Below, piece by piece: positions 17,721-26,464 of a DNA stretch of 64,000 nucleotides (the stretch's first letter is position 1; each line of letters opens with the position of its first letter). The position numbers and the translations under genes are program-made. This DNA is from DASYLJ01 sp964404165 (GTDB taxonomy: Bacteria > Desulfobacterota > Binatia > DP-6): positions 1 to 64,000 of the forward strand of contig CAYOIZ010000035.1 of assembly GCA_964404165.1 (NCBI GenBank). The letters are read 5' to 3'. The notes under the pieces were generated by a model. It was not told where the DNA came from. It did not search any database and worked only from the letters and a program-made list of their open reading frames with translations.

Positions 17721-18692
17721 ATGCTGGTCGACTGCGCCGCCTACGGGGGCGGCTGCCGCATCGCCGACGTCCCGCTGGACGACATCGACAAGTGGGTCGG
17801 GCGCGACGACACCTTCATCTGGGTCGGCCTCTACGAGCCCACCGACGCCGAGCTCGACAAGGTGCAGTCCGAGCTGGCGCTGCACGAGCTGGCGGTCGAG
17901 GACGCCCGCCGCGCCCACCAGCGCCCCAAGCTCGAGGAGTACGGCCAGTCACTCTTCGTGGTGCTGCGGACCGCGCAGTGGAACGAGACGAACAAGGCCG
18001 TCGACTGGGGCGAGACGCATCTCTTCATCGGCCGCGACTACGTCGTCTCGGTGCGTCATGGCGAGTCGCCGTCCTACGCGCCCGTGCGCGGGCGCTGCCA
18101 GAGCACGCCCCATCTCCTGCGGCACGGAACGGGGTTCGTCCTCTACGCCATCATGGACTACGTCGTCGACCACTACTTCGCGGTGATCGACGGCCTGGAA
18201 GATCAGATGGAGGAGCTCGAGGAGGCGATCTTCGGCGGCGAGGTGGCCGAGGAGTCGACGCAGCGCATCTACCAGCTGAAGCGTCAGCTGATCGCGGTGA
18301 AACGTGCGGTGGCGCCTCTCATCGAGGTCTGCAACCGCCTGGTCCGCTTCGATCAGGGGCTCATCACCGACGTGGCCCGGCCGTACTTCCGGGACATCTA
18401 CGACCACGTGGTGCGGATCAACGAGTCGGTGGACTCCATCCGGGACGCCCTCGGCGACGCGCTCGAGGCCAATCTGGCCCTGGTGTCGATCCGCCAGAAC
18501 GAGACCATGAAGGGGCTGGCGGCCTGGGCCGGCATCATTGCCGTCCCGACCATGCTGGCCGGCATCTGGGGCATGAACTTCGAGGTCATGCCCGAGCTCA
18601 AGAATCCCTACGGCTACCCCATGGCGCTGACGCTGATCTTCGGTGCGGCGGCCTTCCTCTACTGGCGCTTCAAGAAGACCGGCTGGCTGTAG
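17721..18692 (+). CDS. corA: CorA-type divalent cation (Mg2+) transporter
   Basis: A 323-residue CorA family channel. The long cytoplasmic N-terminal funnel domain includes HELAVEDARRAHQRPKLEEYG. Two C-terminal membrane helices carry the signature GMN at residues 284-286 (GIWGMNFE) and end in a basic tail (FKKTGWL). It would conduct Mg2+ or Co2+ into the cell. ATG at 17721, 3 nt after the previous stop, so co-transcription with the Cys-rich gene is likely. Confidence 0.93.
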   Translation: MLVDCAAYGGGCRIADVPLDDIDKWVGRDDTFIWVGLYEPTDAELDKVQSELALHELAVEDARRAHQRPKLEEYGQSLFVVLRTAQWNETNKAVDWGETHLFIGRDYVVSVRHGESPSYAPVRGRCQSTPHLLRHGTGFVLYAIMDYVVDHYFAVIDGLEDQMEELEEAIFGGEVAEESTQRIYQLKRQLIAVKRAVAPLIEVCNRLVRFDQGLITDVARPYFRDIYDHVVRINESVDSIRDALGDALEANLALVSIRQNETMKGLAAWAGIIAVPTMLAGIWGMNFEVMPELKNPYGYPMALTLIFGAAAFLYWRFKKTGWL

Positions 18693-18745
18693 GGTCGTAC
18701 GACCTCCGGGCGCCGTTTCGCGCAACGACAGCGGGTCTGCAATAC

Positions 18746-18826
18746 GGTGCAGGGTTGCATGGTGCAGTGCGTAGTGCAGTCGAAACCAAGCTAGTGTTTA
18801 CGGTGCTTGCCCACGCAGCGTATGGC
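18746..18826 (+). promoter_or_regulatory. Repeats and candidate promoter before the second Cys-rich gene
   Basis: Three direct copies of (G/A)GTGCAG lie at 18746, 18761 and 18773. They are followed by a possible sigma70-like promoter, TTTACG (18797) with an 18-nt spacer and TATGGC (18821). A perfect 12-bp palindrome GGTCGTACGACC sits just after the corA stop (18693-18704). The hexamers are imperfect, so this is a weak call. Confidence 0.3.
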
Positions 18827-18927
18827 ACCGCTTCTGCTTTAGGGAGAACTGAGCTACATCGCTCCAGCCTCCGGGGGGGACCCGACCCGTCCGGCATCGA
18901 CCCGACTCGACTAAGGAGGAATACAGA

Positions 18928-19407
18928 ATGATCCGTCGCCCAGCTCTCATTGCCGCAGCCGCCCTTGCCGTCTTCGGCCTCACAGTCGCCGTTCCGAGCG
19001 CCGACGCCATCACCGTGAAGACGCGGGTGTGCGTCAAGGAGGCACGGGATCGGCTCAAGCAGAGCACGGCCGCCTGCCGCGACACGGCGCGTAGCAACTA
19101 CTCGAGTGAGTTCTCGAGCTGCTTCGGCCCCGGCGCCACCTGTGCCTCCGAGTGTCAGGCCGATCAGGCAGAGTGCCAGGCACCCTTTGCCGCCGCCCAG
19201 AAGGCCGACGGCGACGCGTGTCGCGCGACCGGCAAGGCGGCCATCGAGGCTTGTCGTGACAATGTCGATCCGCAGGCCTGCGCCGCGGCTGCCCGTCTGA
19301 CCCAGTTCGCCTGCATCCAGGCGGCCGCCGCCGAGCAGGCAGCGAATCTCCAGAGCTGCACCGCCGATTTCAGCGATTGCGTCGGCGCCTGCGCCAGCGA
19401 CCGCTGA
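18928..19407 (+). CDS. Cys-rich exported protein (second paralogue)
   Basis: A 159-residue protein with a clear signal peptide (about 1-27, cleavage near PSADA) and about 13 cysteines in the mature part (SSCFGPGATCASECQADQAEC, FSDCVGACASDR). It matches the 17247-17717 protein in spacing and motifs, so a duplication flanking corA is likely. ATG at 18928 with AAGGAGGA 7 nt upstream, a much stronger site than the first copy has, and a following hairpin terminator; it is probably a well expressed single gene. Function unknown. Confidence 0.8.
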   Translation: MIRRPALIAAAALAVFGLTVAVPSADAITVKTRVCVKEARDRLKQSTAACRDTARSNYSSEFSSCFGPGATCASECQADQAECQAPFAAAQKADGDACRATGKAAIEACRDNVDPQACAAAARLTQFACIQAAAAEQAANLQSCTADFSDCVGACASDR

Positions 19408-19436
19408 GACTCCTCCCACCAAAAAGACCCCACCGC

Positions 19437-19475
19437 ACACGTGGCGGGGGCCGCACGCCGGCCCCCGCCACGTGT
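19437..19475 (+). terminator. 16-bp hairpin after the second Cys-rich gene
   Basis: A perfect 16-bp GC-rich stem (19437-19452 with 19460-19475) and a 7-nt loop is followed by CGTTT. It lies 30 bp after the stop and before the SDR gene. The T-tract is short, but the stem is very stable. Confidence 0.75.
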
Positions 19476-19516
19476 CGTTTGGTGCTCGCGGTGCGAGACT
19501 GTGCTAGCTCCCGCCC

Positions 19517-20299
19517 ATGCGCCTCCAGGACCGTATCGCCATCGTCACCGGCGCCGGCTCCGGCCTCGGCCGTGCCGGTGCGCTCGCCCTCGCTCGTGAA
19601 GGGGCCAGCGTCGCGGTGAGCGACCTCGACGGTGCCGCCGCCGAGGCCACGGTCGCGGCCATCGCCGCCGCCGGCGGAACCGCCATCGGGGTTCCCGCCG
19701 ATGCCGGCGACCGCCAGCAGGCGAAGCACCTCATCGACGAGACGGTGCACCGCTTGGGCGGCCTCGACATCCTCTACAACAACGCCGGCGTTGCGCCGGT
19801 GGGTCGCGACGGCTTCACGCCGGCGATCGACGAGGACGACTGGGACTGGGTCCTTCGCGTCAACCTGACCAGCGTCTACCTGTGCTGCAAGTATGCCATC
19901 CCAGTGATGGCGGGTCGTCGGGGCGCGGTGATCGTCAACACGGCATCGTCGATGGCGGTACTGCCGCTCGGAATGATGGACGCCTATGCCGCCTCGAAGG
20001 CCGGCGTCGCAGGCCTGACGCGCTCGCTGGCGCCCGGCTGTGGCCAGCTCGGTATCCGCGTCAACGCGATCTGCCCGGGATACGTCGACACGCCGATGAA
20101 CGCGATGATCTTCGGCAACGACGATTTTCGCGACGCCTTCGCGCGTGACCACGCCATGGGCGTGCAGCCGCCGGAGGAGATCGCGGCCATGGTCGTATTC
20201 CTGGCGTCGGACGAGGCGTCGAGCCTCACCGGCGCCGTCATCACCTGCGACCGTGGCTGGACCGCGTTCAAGCGCCCCGGTGTCCTGGCCGGGGTTTGA
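19517..20299 (+). CDS. Short-chain dehydrogenase/reductase (SDR)
   Basis: A 260-residue classical SDR. It has the cofactor motif TGAGSGLG (about 12-19), SDLD after the second strand (an acidic residue that favours NAD(H) over NADP(H)), the NNAG motif near residue 91 and the catalytic Ser followed by YAASK near residue 156. The substrate is not evident. ATG at 19517. It ends 3 bp from the convergent repeat protein and is probably cytoplasmic and monocistronic. Confidence 0.9.
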   Translation: MRLQDRIAIVTGAGSGLGRAGALALAREGASVAVSDLDGAAAEATVAAIAAAGGTAIGVPADAGDRQQAKHLIDETVHRLGGLDILYNNAGVAPVGRDGFTPAIDEDDWDWVLRVNLTSVYLCCKYAIPVMAGRRGAVIVNTASSMAVLPLGMMDAYAASKAGVAGLTRSLAPGCGQLGIRVNAICPGYVDTPMNAMIFGNDDFRDAFARDHAMGVQPPEEIAAMVVFLASDEASSLTGAVITCDRGWTAFKRPGVLAGV

Positions 20300-20302
20300 C
20301 GA

Positions 20303-23300
20303 CTAGCTGCCGCAACTCAAGCGGCGACCGCTGCCACTGCAGGGGATGGCCACGGTGCCGCCCTCGTCGCCGACGTCGACGCGTACGGTGAATGGCGGTT
20401 CCAGGATCACCTGGCCATTGTCGTCCGTCGAGCGGACGCCGGACGCGAAGCTCAGGTCGAAGGGGGCGGTGCGGAACGTCAGCTTCATCTGCCCGTTGCG
20501 GCTGACCTTCACCTTGAGCGACTTCACCTGGGCGCGCTCGGGCGCGCCGGGCTTCAAGACCAGCGCACGGCCGCGCACCTCGATCGAGCCGACCGGGACG
20601 TTCGCGGCGAACAGCGTCCCCTTGGTATCGGCGACGGCGACCTGGATGGCGGCCCGCGTCGGCTTCGGGCCCTTCTTGCCCCTGGTGGTGGCCGCCACGG
20701 ATGCCCGCGGCAGACCGAGCGCGGGGTCGAGGGTCCCCCGAACGGCGATGCGGTCGCGCGGTACGAGGCTCGCGGCGTCGTCTTTGGGCGGCGCGCCGCG
20801 ACGGACGGTGATGCCCGCGTCGAGGCTCGTGGGCGCGGCGAGGAAGATCGCGCTTCGCGCGTTGCCGCCGCCGACGGTGCCGATGAAGGCGAGCTGATCG
20901 CGCGCGTTCATCGACGAGTTCTGGTTCAGGCTGAGGAGGCGACCGCCGATGGCGGCCGCCGCACCCTCGCCGACGCGGAGATAGGTACCGAGACCGCCCG
21001 GCGTGGCGAGCAGGAAGCCGGCGGTGCCGCCGCTGAACGGCTCGTAGCTGGCGCGGAAGACGACGTGGCCGTTGCTGCTCACGGCGGGTCGACCGATGCT
21101 GCGCAGCTTGCCGCCGTTCGGACCGAGCTGCCCCGTCTCGACGATGGTGCTGAAGGTGGTGCCGGTACGACGGATGATGGCGCCGACCTCACCCGCGTTG
21201 GGCCGCCGGATCTTGCCCGGAAACGTGATCGCACCCGAGTCGTCCTGCTCCGGCCGCCCGGACAGCGCCGTCAGCATCATGCCTCCGAGATCGTCGCCCT
21301 CGACGGCGAACGGCGTGACTCCCGAGGCGTCGGCCAGGAACATGCCGTTGCGGCGCTCGATGACGGCACCGAGGGAGGCGCGGAATGCGACGCGATCGGT
21401 CGACACGGTCGGATCGCGGAAGCGCAGGAACGGGTCGGGCGTCCCGGAGTTGCCCTTCGGATCGTCAGGAAGCGCCGGGTCGGCAACCGCGAGCAGGTGG
21501 ATGCCGGTGGCGTCTGCCAAGAAGAGCCCGTCTTCCTTCAGCGTCGGCAGGAAGATCGGATCGAGGGGGTCGAGATATTCGATGTTGGCGCGGAAGGCGA
21601 CCGCACCGGAATCGCCCATGGCCGGATTCGGGGCGACCTTGCGGAAGACGGCGCCGGGACGTGAGGGATCGGCGGGCATGATGACGTCGCCCGGCATCGC
21701 TATGGCACGCAGGCCGGCGGCCGAAGCCGTGAAGATGCCGCGGCGGGCGGTGGTGTTCTCGCCATTCTCGTCGGCGACGGGGACCAGCGCACCGAACGCG
21801 ATGTCGCCCGCGGCATTCAGGCTGGGCTCTCCCACGAGGTCGAGGATCGGCGGGCCGCCCGGCAGCGGCGCGGCATCGCGCAGCCGGACCAGCGCGCTGA
21901 GCGCGCCATCGCGGAAGCGGAAGATACCTAGGCCGGGGCCACGGGCCACGAAGCTCTTGAACACGACGTCGCCGCGGTCGTTCAGGTGCGGCTGGAAGAA
22001 GGGAGGTCCGCCGAAGAAGCCCTGGGTCGGGGCCGGCGCGGCGTCGCCGATGAGGACGACCGATCCGGCGCCCTCGAGCGGCTGATAGATCAGGGCCTGT
22101 GCGCTGGTGGCACCGGCGAGCCGCGCGCTGAAGACAAGGCTCCCCGCCGCGTCGACGACCGGTGCCGAGGTGGCGAGCAGGTAGGTTCCGCCCGCCGGCG
22201 ACGTGTCGGGGGAGCTGCCGCCGAGCTCGACCAGGGTGTCGGGCTCGGTATCGAGCGGCCCGGAGCGCAGGATCATCTCGCTGCTGCCGCCATTGAGCGA
22301 GCCGAAGAAGACCACGCTGCCGTCGGGGGCGAGCGCCGGCGCGGTCGCCGCGGATCCGACGGTGGGCGACAGCCGCGTACCGGTGATCCGTCCGTTGCCG
22401 AGGATGGGCTGGCCCGGGTAGCCGACCATGAATGTCATGCCGGCATGGTAGACGAGCACGCCGGGGCTGCCGTCGAGGTCGTCGAGGCTGGCGTTGTCGG
22501 AGCCGTCGAAGAAGGGATCGACAGTGAAGGCGATGTCGCCCTGGTCGTTCATGACGACGGTGTCGCCGAAGCCACCGGCGGAGAGCGGCTGGTCGTTCGG
22601 GAACCCGGCGTCGGCGCGCGTCGGGATGATGCCGTCGCGCACGCGCAGCACCGGCACGCCGTTCTCGAGGACGAAGATGCCGTCGAGCGTGTTGGCGCCG
22701 TCGACGAAGCCGCGGAAGGCGAGGCCACCGCTGCCGTTGAGCGCCGGCGGCCCGAGAATCTGGAACGTCCCGCCGTCGTACGCGTCGCCGAGCCGTACGA
22801 CGGGTGCCAACGATCCGCCCGCCGGCCGACGGAAGATGGCACCGCCGGCGGGACGACCCGAGGAGATGTCGACGGTGGCGGCGACGAAGGCCACGTCGCC
22901 GGCGTCGTTCAGCGCAGGCGTGCGCTCCGGGACGTCGATGCTGGTGGCGTCGGTGAAGAGGTTGATGAGGCTCGTGAGGTCGAGGATGCCGATGCCGGTG
23001 TCGAGGTCCGGCGGCGCGACGGCCGTCAGCGTGCTGCCGGAGAACAGGAACACGCCCGCCGGCGTGGGCGCCAGGAAATCGCGCTTCTTGTCCTCGGGCG
23101 GCGTGACGACGGCGGCGAAGGCCACGTCGCCCTGCGCGTTCACGGTGGGACGGCCGATGAACTGCTTCAGACGACCGATGTCGGCCGTCACCTGCTGGCC
23201 CAGGCTGGCGGCCACCCGGCGCTCGCGGGTGACCAGGTTGGTGACCACGATCTGTTCGTTGGTGCTGCCGTCGGCCACCAGGGAGCGGAAGGCCACCCAC

Positions 23301-23482
23301 CCGTTGCCCGCGGCCGAGGGCGTGCCGGTGAAGCTTGGGCCCGCGAAGACGCCGCCACCTGGGGCTTCGTCGCCGAGGGCGGCAACCTTCACCTTCGAAG
23401 CGGCGACGACGAGGCTGGGAAGCGCGAGGAGCGCCGCCAGCAGCGCCAGCGAGCGGACGGTATGCAGGACGCGGGGTGCCAC
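20303..23482 (-). CDS. Large exported NxxGxxxAF-repeat protein
   Basis: A 1059-residue exported protein with a signal peptide (ending near SLVVAAS). About thirteen repeats of roughly 55-80 residues follow, each built around N-x-x-G-D-V/I-A-F (for example LNAAGDIAF, MNDQGDIAF, VNAQGDVAF) and often preceded by a GD-x-A-P-like turn. The pattern fits a beta-propeller-like repeat family known from environmental bacteria. The last 150 residues form a separate beta domain ending GTVAIPCSGSGRRLSCGS. The start is GTG without a good ribosome-binding site, so it is uncertain. It probably acts at the surface or outside the cell; ligand unknown. Confidence 0.8.
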   Translation of the reverse strand: MAPRVLHTVRSLALLAALLALPSLVVAASKVKVAALGDEAPGGGVFAGPSFTGTPSAAGNGWVAFRSLVADGSTNEQIVVTNLVTRERRVAASLGQQVTADIGRLKQFIGRPTVNAQGDVAFAAVVTPPEDKKRDFLAPTPAGVFLFSGSTLTAVAPPDLDTGIGILDLTSLINLFTDATSIDVPERTPALNDAGDVAFVAATVDISSGRPAGGAIFRRPAGGSLAPVVRLGDAYDGGTFQILGPPALNGSGGLAFRGFVDGANTLDGIFVLENGVPVLRVRDGIIPTRADAGFPNDQPLSAGGFGDTVVMNDQGDIAFTVDPFFDGSDNASLDDLDGSPGVLVYHAGMTFMVGYPGQPILGNGRITGTRLSPTVGSAATAPALAPDGSVVFFGSLNGGSSEMILRSGPLDTEPDTLVELGGSSPDTSPAGGTYLLATSAPVVDAAGSLVFSARLAGATSAQALIYQPLEGAGSVVLIGDAAPAPTQGFFGGPPFFQPHLNDRGDVVFKSFVARGPGLGIFRFRDGALSALVRLRDAAPLPGGPPILDLVGEPSLNAAGDIAFGALVPVADENGENTTARRGIFTASAAGLRAIAMPGDVIMPADPSRPGAVFRKVAPNPAMGDSGAVAFRANIEYLDPLDPIFLPTLKEDGLFLADATGIHLLAVADPALPDDPKGNSGTPDPFLRFRDPTVSTDRVAFRASLGAVIERRNGMFLADASGVTPFAVEGDDLGGMMLTALSGRPEQDDSGAITFPGKIRRPNAGEVGAIIRRTGTTFSTIVETGQLGPNGGKLRSIGRPAVSSNGHVVFRASYEPFSGGTAGFLLATPGGLGTYLRVGEGAAAAIGGRLLSLNQNSSMNARDQLAFIGTVGGGNARSAIFLAAPTSLDAGITVRRGAPPKDDAASLVPRDRIAVRGTLDPALGLPRASVAATTRGKKGPKPTRAAIQVAVADTKGTLFAANVPVGSIEVRGRALVLKPGAPERAQVKSLKVKVSRNGQMKLTFRTAPFDLSFASGVRSTDDNGQVILEPPFTVRVDVGDEGGTVAIPCSGSGRRLSCGS

Positions 23483-23606
23483 AGGGAGCAGTTAAGCAGC
23501 AATGCCGGTGCCCGGGGAAGACTTTGATTCGTCACGCGATTCTCTTCACTTGCCGGTGCGCGCCTGCATGACTCTGGCGCGGATGCACGGACACTGCCCA
23601 GGGGGC

Positions 23607-25124
23607 TCAGTACCCCCCCAGCTCGCACCAGCCGGCGGTGCGGGGGTCGTCCTCCAGCTGGATGGCCGCATACAGCAGGCGCACGGCAGGGCTGGTCCCG
23701 CCGCGGACCACCGGCAGGCGGTGCAGTGCCGTTCCCTTCAGGATGAGCAACCGGCCACTGTCCGTGGCCACCCGCAGGTGCAGCGTGCGCAGCGGCTCGT
23801 GGCCGCTCCCGATATCGACCTCCGCGCTCGCGATCGGGTGTCGACCGGTGCCGTCGTGCAGGACACCAGCAACGCTGCCGTCGTCGAGCCCGACGGTGAG
23901 GGCGAGCGAGCCGCCGCCGGGAAGGCGGAGCGCGGCGCGCGCGCGGGGCCAGACCTGCGGCGACGTGCCTTCGACGGCGAAGCCGCTGCCGTGGATCGGG
24001 AGATGCCGTCCGTCGAGCGTGGCGTCGCCCGCCACCCGTCCGAAGCCGGTGCCGATGGCGACGTCGTCGGCGACGAAGCGGAGGTCGAGCGCGGCGTCCT
24101 GCACGAGCCCAGCGCCCCCGAGACCGTGTTCGAGATCGACGAACGGCCTCGTATCGGGGAAGCGCACCATCGGCCCGCGAAAGCGGACCTGGGCGGCGCC
24201 GGGCGCCATCATGAGGCCGGCGACCTCGTTCGTCGCCGCGTGACCGACCCGCTCGCCGGTGAAGAGGATCAGGCCGCCGTCGGGCGGAAAGAGCAGCAGG
24301 CGTCCACCGATCGCGTCGAGGGTCGCGAGCCCGCAGACGTTGCCGGCGACGAACTCGAGCGTGCGGCGCTCACTCGACGGTGGTACGGGAGGCACCCGAA
24401 CGTCGGCCACTCGTACCGGAGGCCCTCCGTGGAGCGCGGGTAGCGCCTCGACACAGGCATCGATCAGGCGGCGTCGCCACGCCCCTGGCCAGCGGAGCGG
24501 AATGGAGAGCTCGAGCTGCATCGCGTCGCACCCGACGCCGAGCGCGGCCAGCTCGCGCACCAACGGTCGCGGATCGTTTCGATGCCGTGGTGTGAACAGC
24601 TGGATGAGGTTCTCTCGCGCGCGTGCCGGATAGCGGGCGCCCACCGTCGCCGCGATGCCACGTGTCGCGCAGCCGTGATGAAGGGCCGCGACACCTCCTG
24701 CGGCGAACGCGGGCGAGACCGCGGCATGTGGACCGACGCGCAACGGATCACTGTCGGTCGTGCAGCCGAGGCCGAGATCGATCGCCGGCTGGACGACGTT
24801 CCAGCCGTGTACCGTGAGCACCGTGGCGCGTCCGTGCCGATCGAGCGCGGCCCGCACCAGCGCCAGCAGCTGCTCCAGGAACTCCGGCAGCCGGTCGTGC
24901 ACCGCCGTCAGGCGGTTCAGATCGACGTCGTTGCGGTCGAGATCGTCGTTGACGAGCGTGGCGGCACCCGTCGCTGCCGCGAGCTCGTCCGTGAGCGCGG
25001 CGGTGTGCAGGTCGTTCATCTTGAGCGGGGCGCTGCCCCACGGCCGGCGGACCGGATCGCGCCGTCCGCCGTGCGGCGCCACGAGCACCAACGACGTGCG
25101 GCCTGGGGTCGCCGTGACCGACAC
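23607..25124 (-). CDS. N-formylglutamate amidohydrolase-like protein with an extra C-terminal domain
   Basis: About 505 residues from a GTG at 25124. The first half resembles N-formylglutamate amidohydrolase: VLVAPHGG near the start, DLHT, LVNDDLDRNDVDLNR and VLTVHGW with its candidate metal-binding His. The C-terminal 230 residues are not part of that family and look like a beta-barrel domain (FPPDGGLILFTGER, HGLGGAGLVQDAALDLRFV). An earlier in-frame start overlaps the divergent gene and was not used. The protein ends in a small GGGGG/CCCCC hairpin over the stop codon. The substrate is uncertain. Confidence 0.65.
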   Translation of the reverse strand: MSVTATPGRTSLVLVAPHGGRRDPVRRPWGSAPLKMNDLHTAALTDELAAATGAATLVNDDLDRNDVDLNRLTAVHDRLPEFLEQLLALVRAALDRHGRATVLTVHGWNVVQPAIDLGLGCTTDSDPLRVGPHAAVSPAFAAGGVAALHHGCATRGIAATVGARYPARARENLIQLFTPRHRNDPRPLVRELAALGVGCDAMQLELSIPLRWPGAWRRRLIDACVEALPALHGGPPVRVADVRVPPVPPSSERRTLEFVAGNVCGLATLDAIGGRLLLFPPDGGLILFTGERVGHAATNEVAGLMMAPGAAQVRFRGPMVRFPDTRPFVDLEHGLGGAGLVQDAALDLRFVADDVAIGTGFGRVAGDATLDGRHLPIHGSGFAVEGTSPQVWPRARAALRLPGGGSLALTVGLDDGSVAGVLHDGTGRHPIASAEVDIGSGHEPLRTLHLRVATDSGRLLILKGTALHRLPVVRGGTSPAVRLLYAAIQLEDDPRTAGWCELGGY

Positions 25125-25171
25125 GGGTGGTGTGTAGCGTCTGGGCCCGGCCCGGTCTACATCCCGTCGCC

Positions 25172-26464
25172 ATGGCTCGGCGTGCCCTGGTGCTCCTCCT
25201 GCTGATGCTCGCCCCGGCGACGGGTGCCGAGCGCGCACACGTCTACCTGATCGTGGTCGATGGCCTCGACGCGGGGTTCGTCACCCGCGAGCTGATGCCC
25301 GTGCTCTTCACCGAAGGGCCACCGCACACGATCCGCGCCACCATGCCGACCCGGACCAATCCGAGCCACGTCTCCCTGCTGAGCGGCGTCTATCCCGATG
25401 CGCACGGCGTCACCGGCAATACCTATTGGAACCGCGTGGCCGGGGATCCGCCGGCCAAGACCGACGCCCCGACGCTCATCGAGGTCGAGACGCTGTTCAC
25501 GGTCGCCGAGACCACCTCGCCGCCGTTGGCGACCATGGGCGTCTTCGGCAAGCCCAAGCTGGGGCGGCTGTTCGCGGCCGTCCCAGGGCGGCAGCGCGCG
25601 CCGGACGTCCACTGGACGCCCGAGCCGGGTGCGTCCGGCGTCGATCCGATCACCCACTATGCCGACGACGCGACGACGATGGACGCGCTGCTGCGGCTCA
25701 CCGCCGAGCGCGAGCCGGACCTCGCGGGGGTGAATCTCGCCGACGTCGATCGCACGGCACACGGAGTCGGTCCCGACGATCCGCGACGCACCCAGGCGGT
25801 GCGCGCCGCGAATGCGGCGCTGGTGCGCTTCGTCGACGCCCTCCACGCGCAGGGACGATGGGACCGGTCGATCGTCTTCGTCACCGCCGACCATGGCTTC
25901 GACGAGGTGGCTCCGTCGTCGGCGGTGCCGCACCCCGAGGTGGACCTGGCGACGGTGCTGTCGCGCGCAGGCGTACGGGGCGTGGTCGTCGCCACCGACG
26001 GCGGCGTCGCGCACCTCTACGCGGCGACGCAGCCGCCGGACACCGTGACGCTGGCGCGCGCCGCCGACGTCGTGCGCGACACGCCCGGCGTCACGGAGGT
26101 GCTGGCGCGCATCCCCGTGCCGGGGGTCGCGCTGCTCGCCACTGCACATCCCGACTGGCACCTCGACAACCCGCGCACCGGCGAGCTGCTCGCGGTCGCG
26201 GCGCCGGGCCACCAGTTCGTCGACGCCGACGAGATCCGCCTGCGTGGCAACCACGGCTCGCCGCGCGAGCTGCGCATTCCGCTGGCGGTCCTCGGTGGCC
26301 ATCCGTCGCGTGCCGACGTCGTGGCCGGCGACGACACGTCGCTCGCCGACGTCGGTGCCACTGCCGCGGCTCTGCTGGGCCTGCGCCCGCCGCGACGCGT
26401 GGACGGATCACCGGTGCCCGCGCACGAGGCGGGCCGCTCACTCCTGCGTCAGAGCCCGCACTGA
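25172..26464 (+). CDS. Exported type I phosphodiesterase / nucleotide pyrophosphatase family protein
   Basis: A 430-residue alkaline-phosphatase-superfamily hydrolase with a signal peptide (MARRALVLLLLMLAPATGA). Metal and nucleophile motifs are visible: VVDGLD, the Thr nucleophile region MPTRTNPSHVS, DVDRTAHGVG, TADHGFDE and LRGNHGSP. It would cleave phosphodiester or pyrophosphate bonds in the periplasm. ATG at 25172, with a 47-bp divergent spacer to the gene at 25124. Its last 16 bp overlap the convergent amidotransferase gene. Confidence 0.87.
   Translation: MARRALVLLLLMLAPATGAERAHVYLIVVDGLDAGFVTRELMPVLFTEGPPHTIRATMPTRTNPSHVSLLSGVYPDAHGVTGNTYWNRVAGDPPAKTDAPTLIEVETLFTVAETTSPPLATMGVFGKPKLGRLFAAVPGRQRAPDVHWTPEPGASGVDPITHYADDATTMDALLRLTAEREPDLAGVNLADVDRTAHGVGPDDPRRTQAVRAANAALVRFVDALHAQGRWDRSIVFVTADHGFDEVAPSSAVPHPEVDLATVLSRAGVRGVVVATDGGVAHLYAATQPPDTVTLARAADVVRDTPGVTEVLARIPVPGVALLATAHPDWHLDNPRTGELLAVAAPGHQFVDADEIRLRGNHGSPRELRIPLAVLGGHPSRADVVAGDDTSLADVGATAAALLGLRPPRRVDGSPVPAHEAGRSLLRQSPH

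Noticed and set aside
23601..23619. GGGGG-CTCAGTA-CCCCC hairpin at the stop of the 23607 gene as an intrinsic terminator.
   Set aside because: The stem is only 5 bp and no T-tract follows, so it is at most a weak 3' structure.
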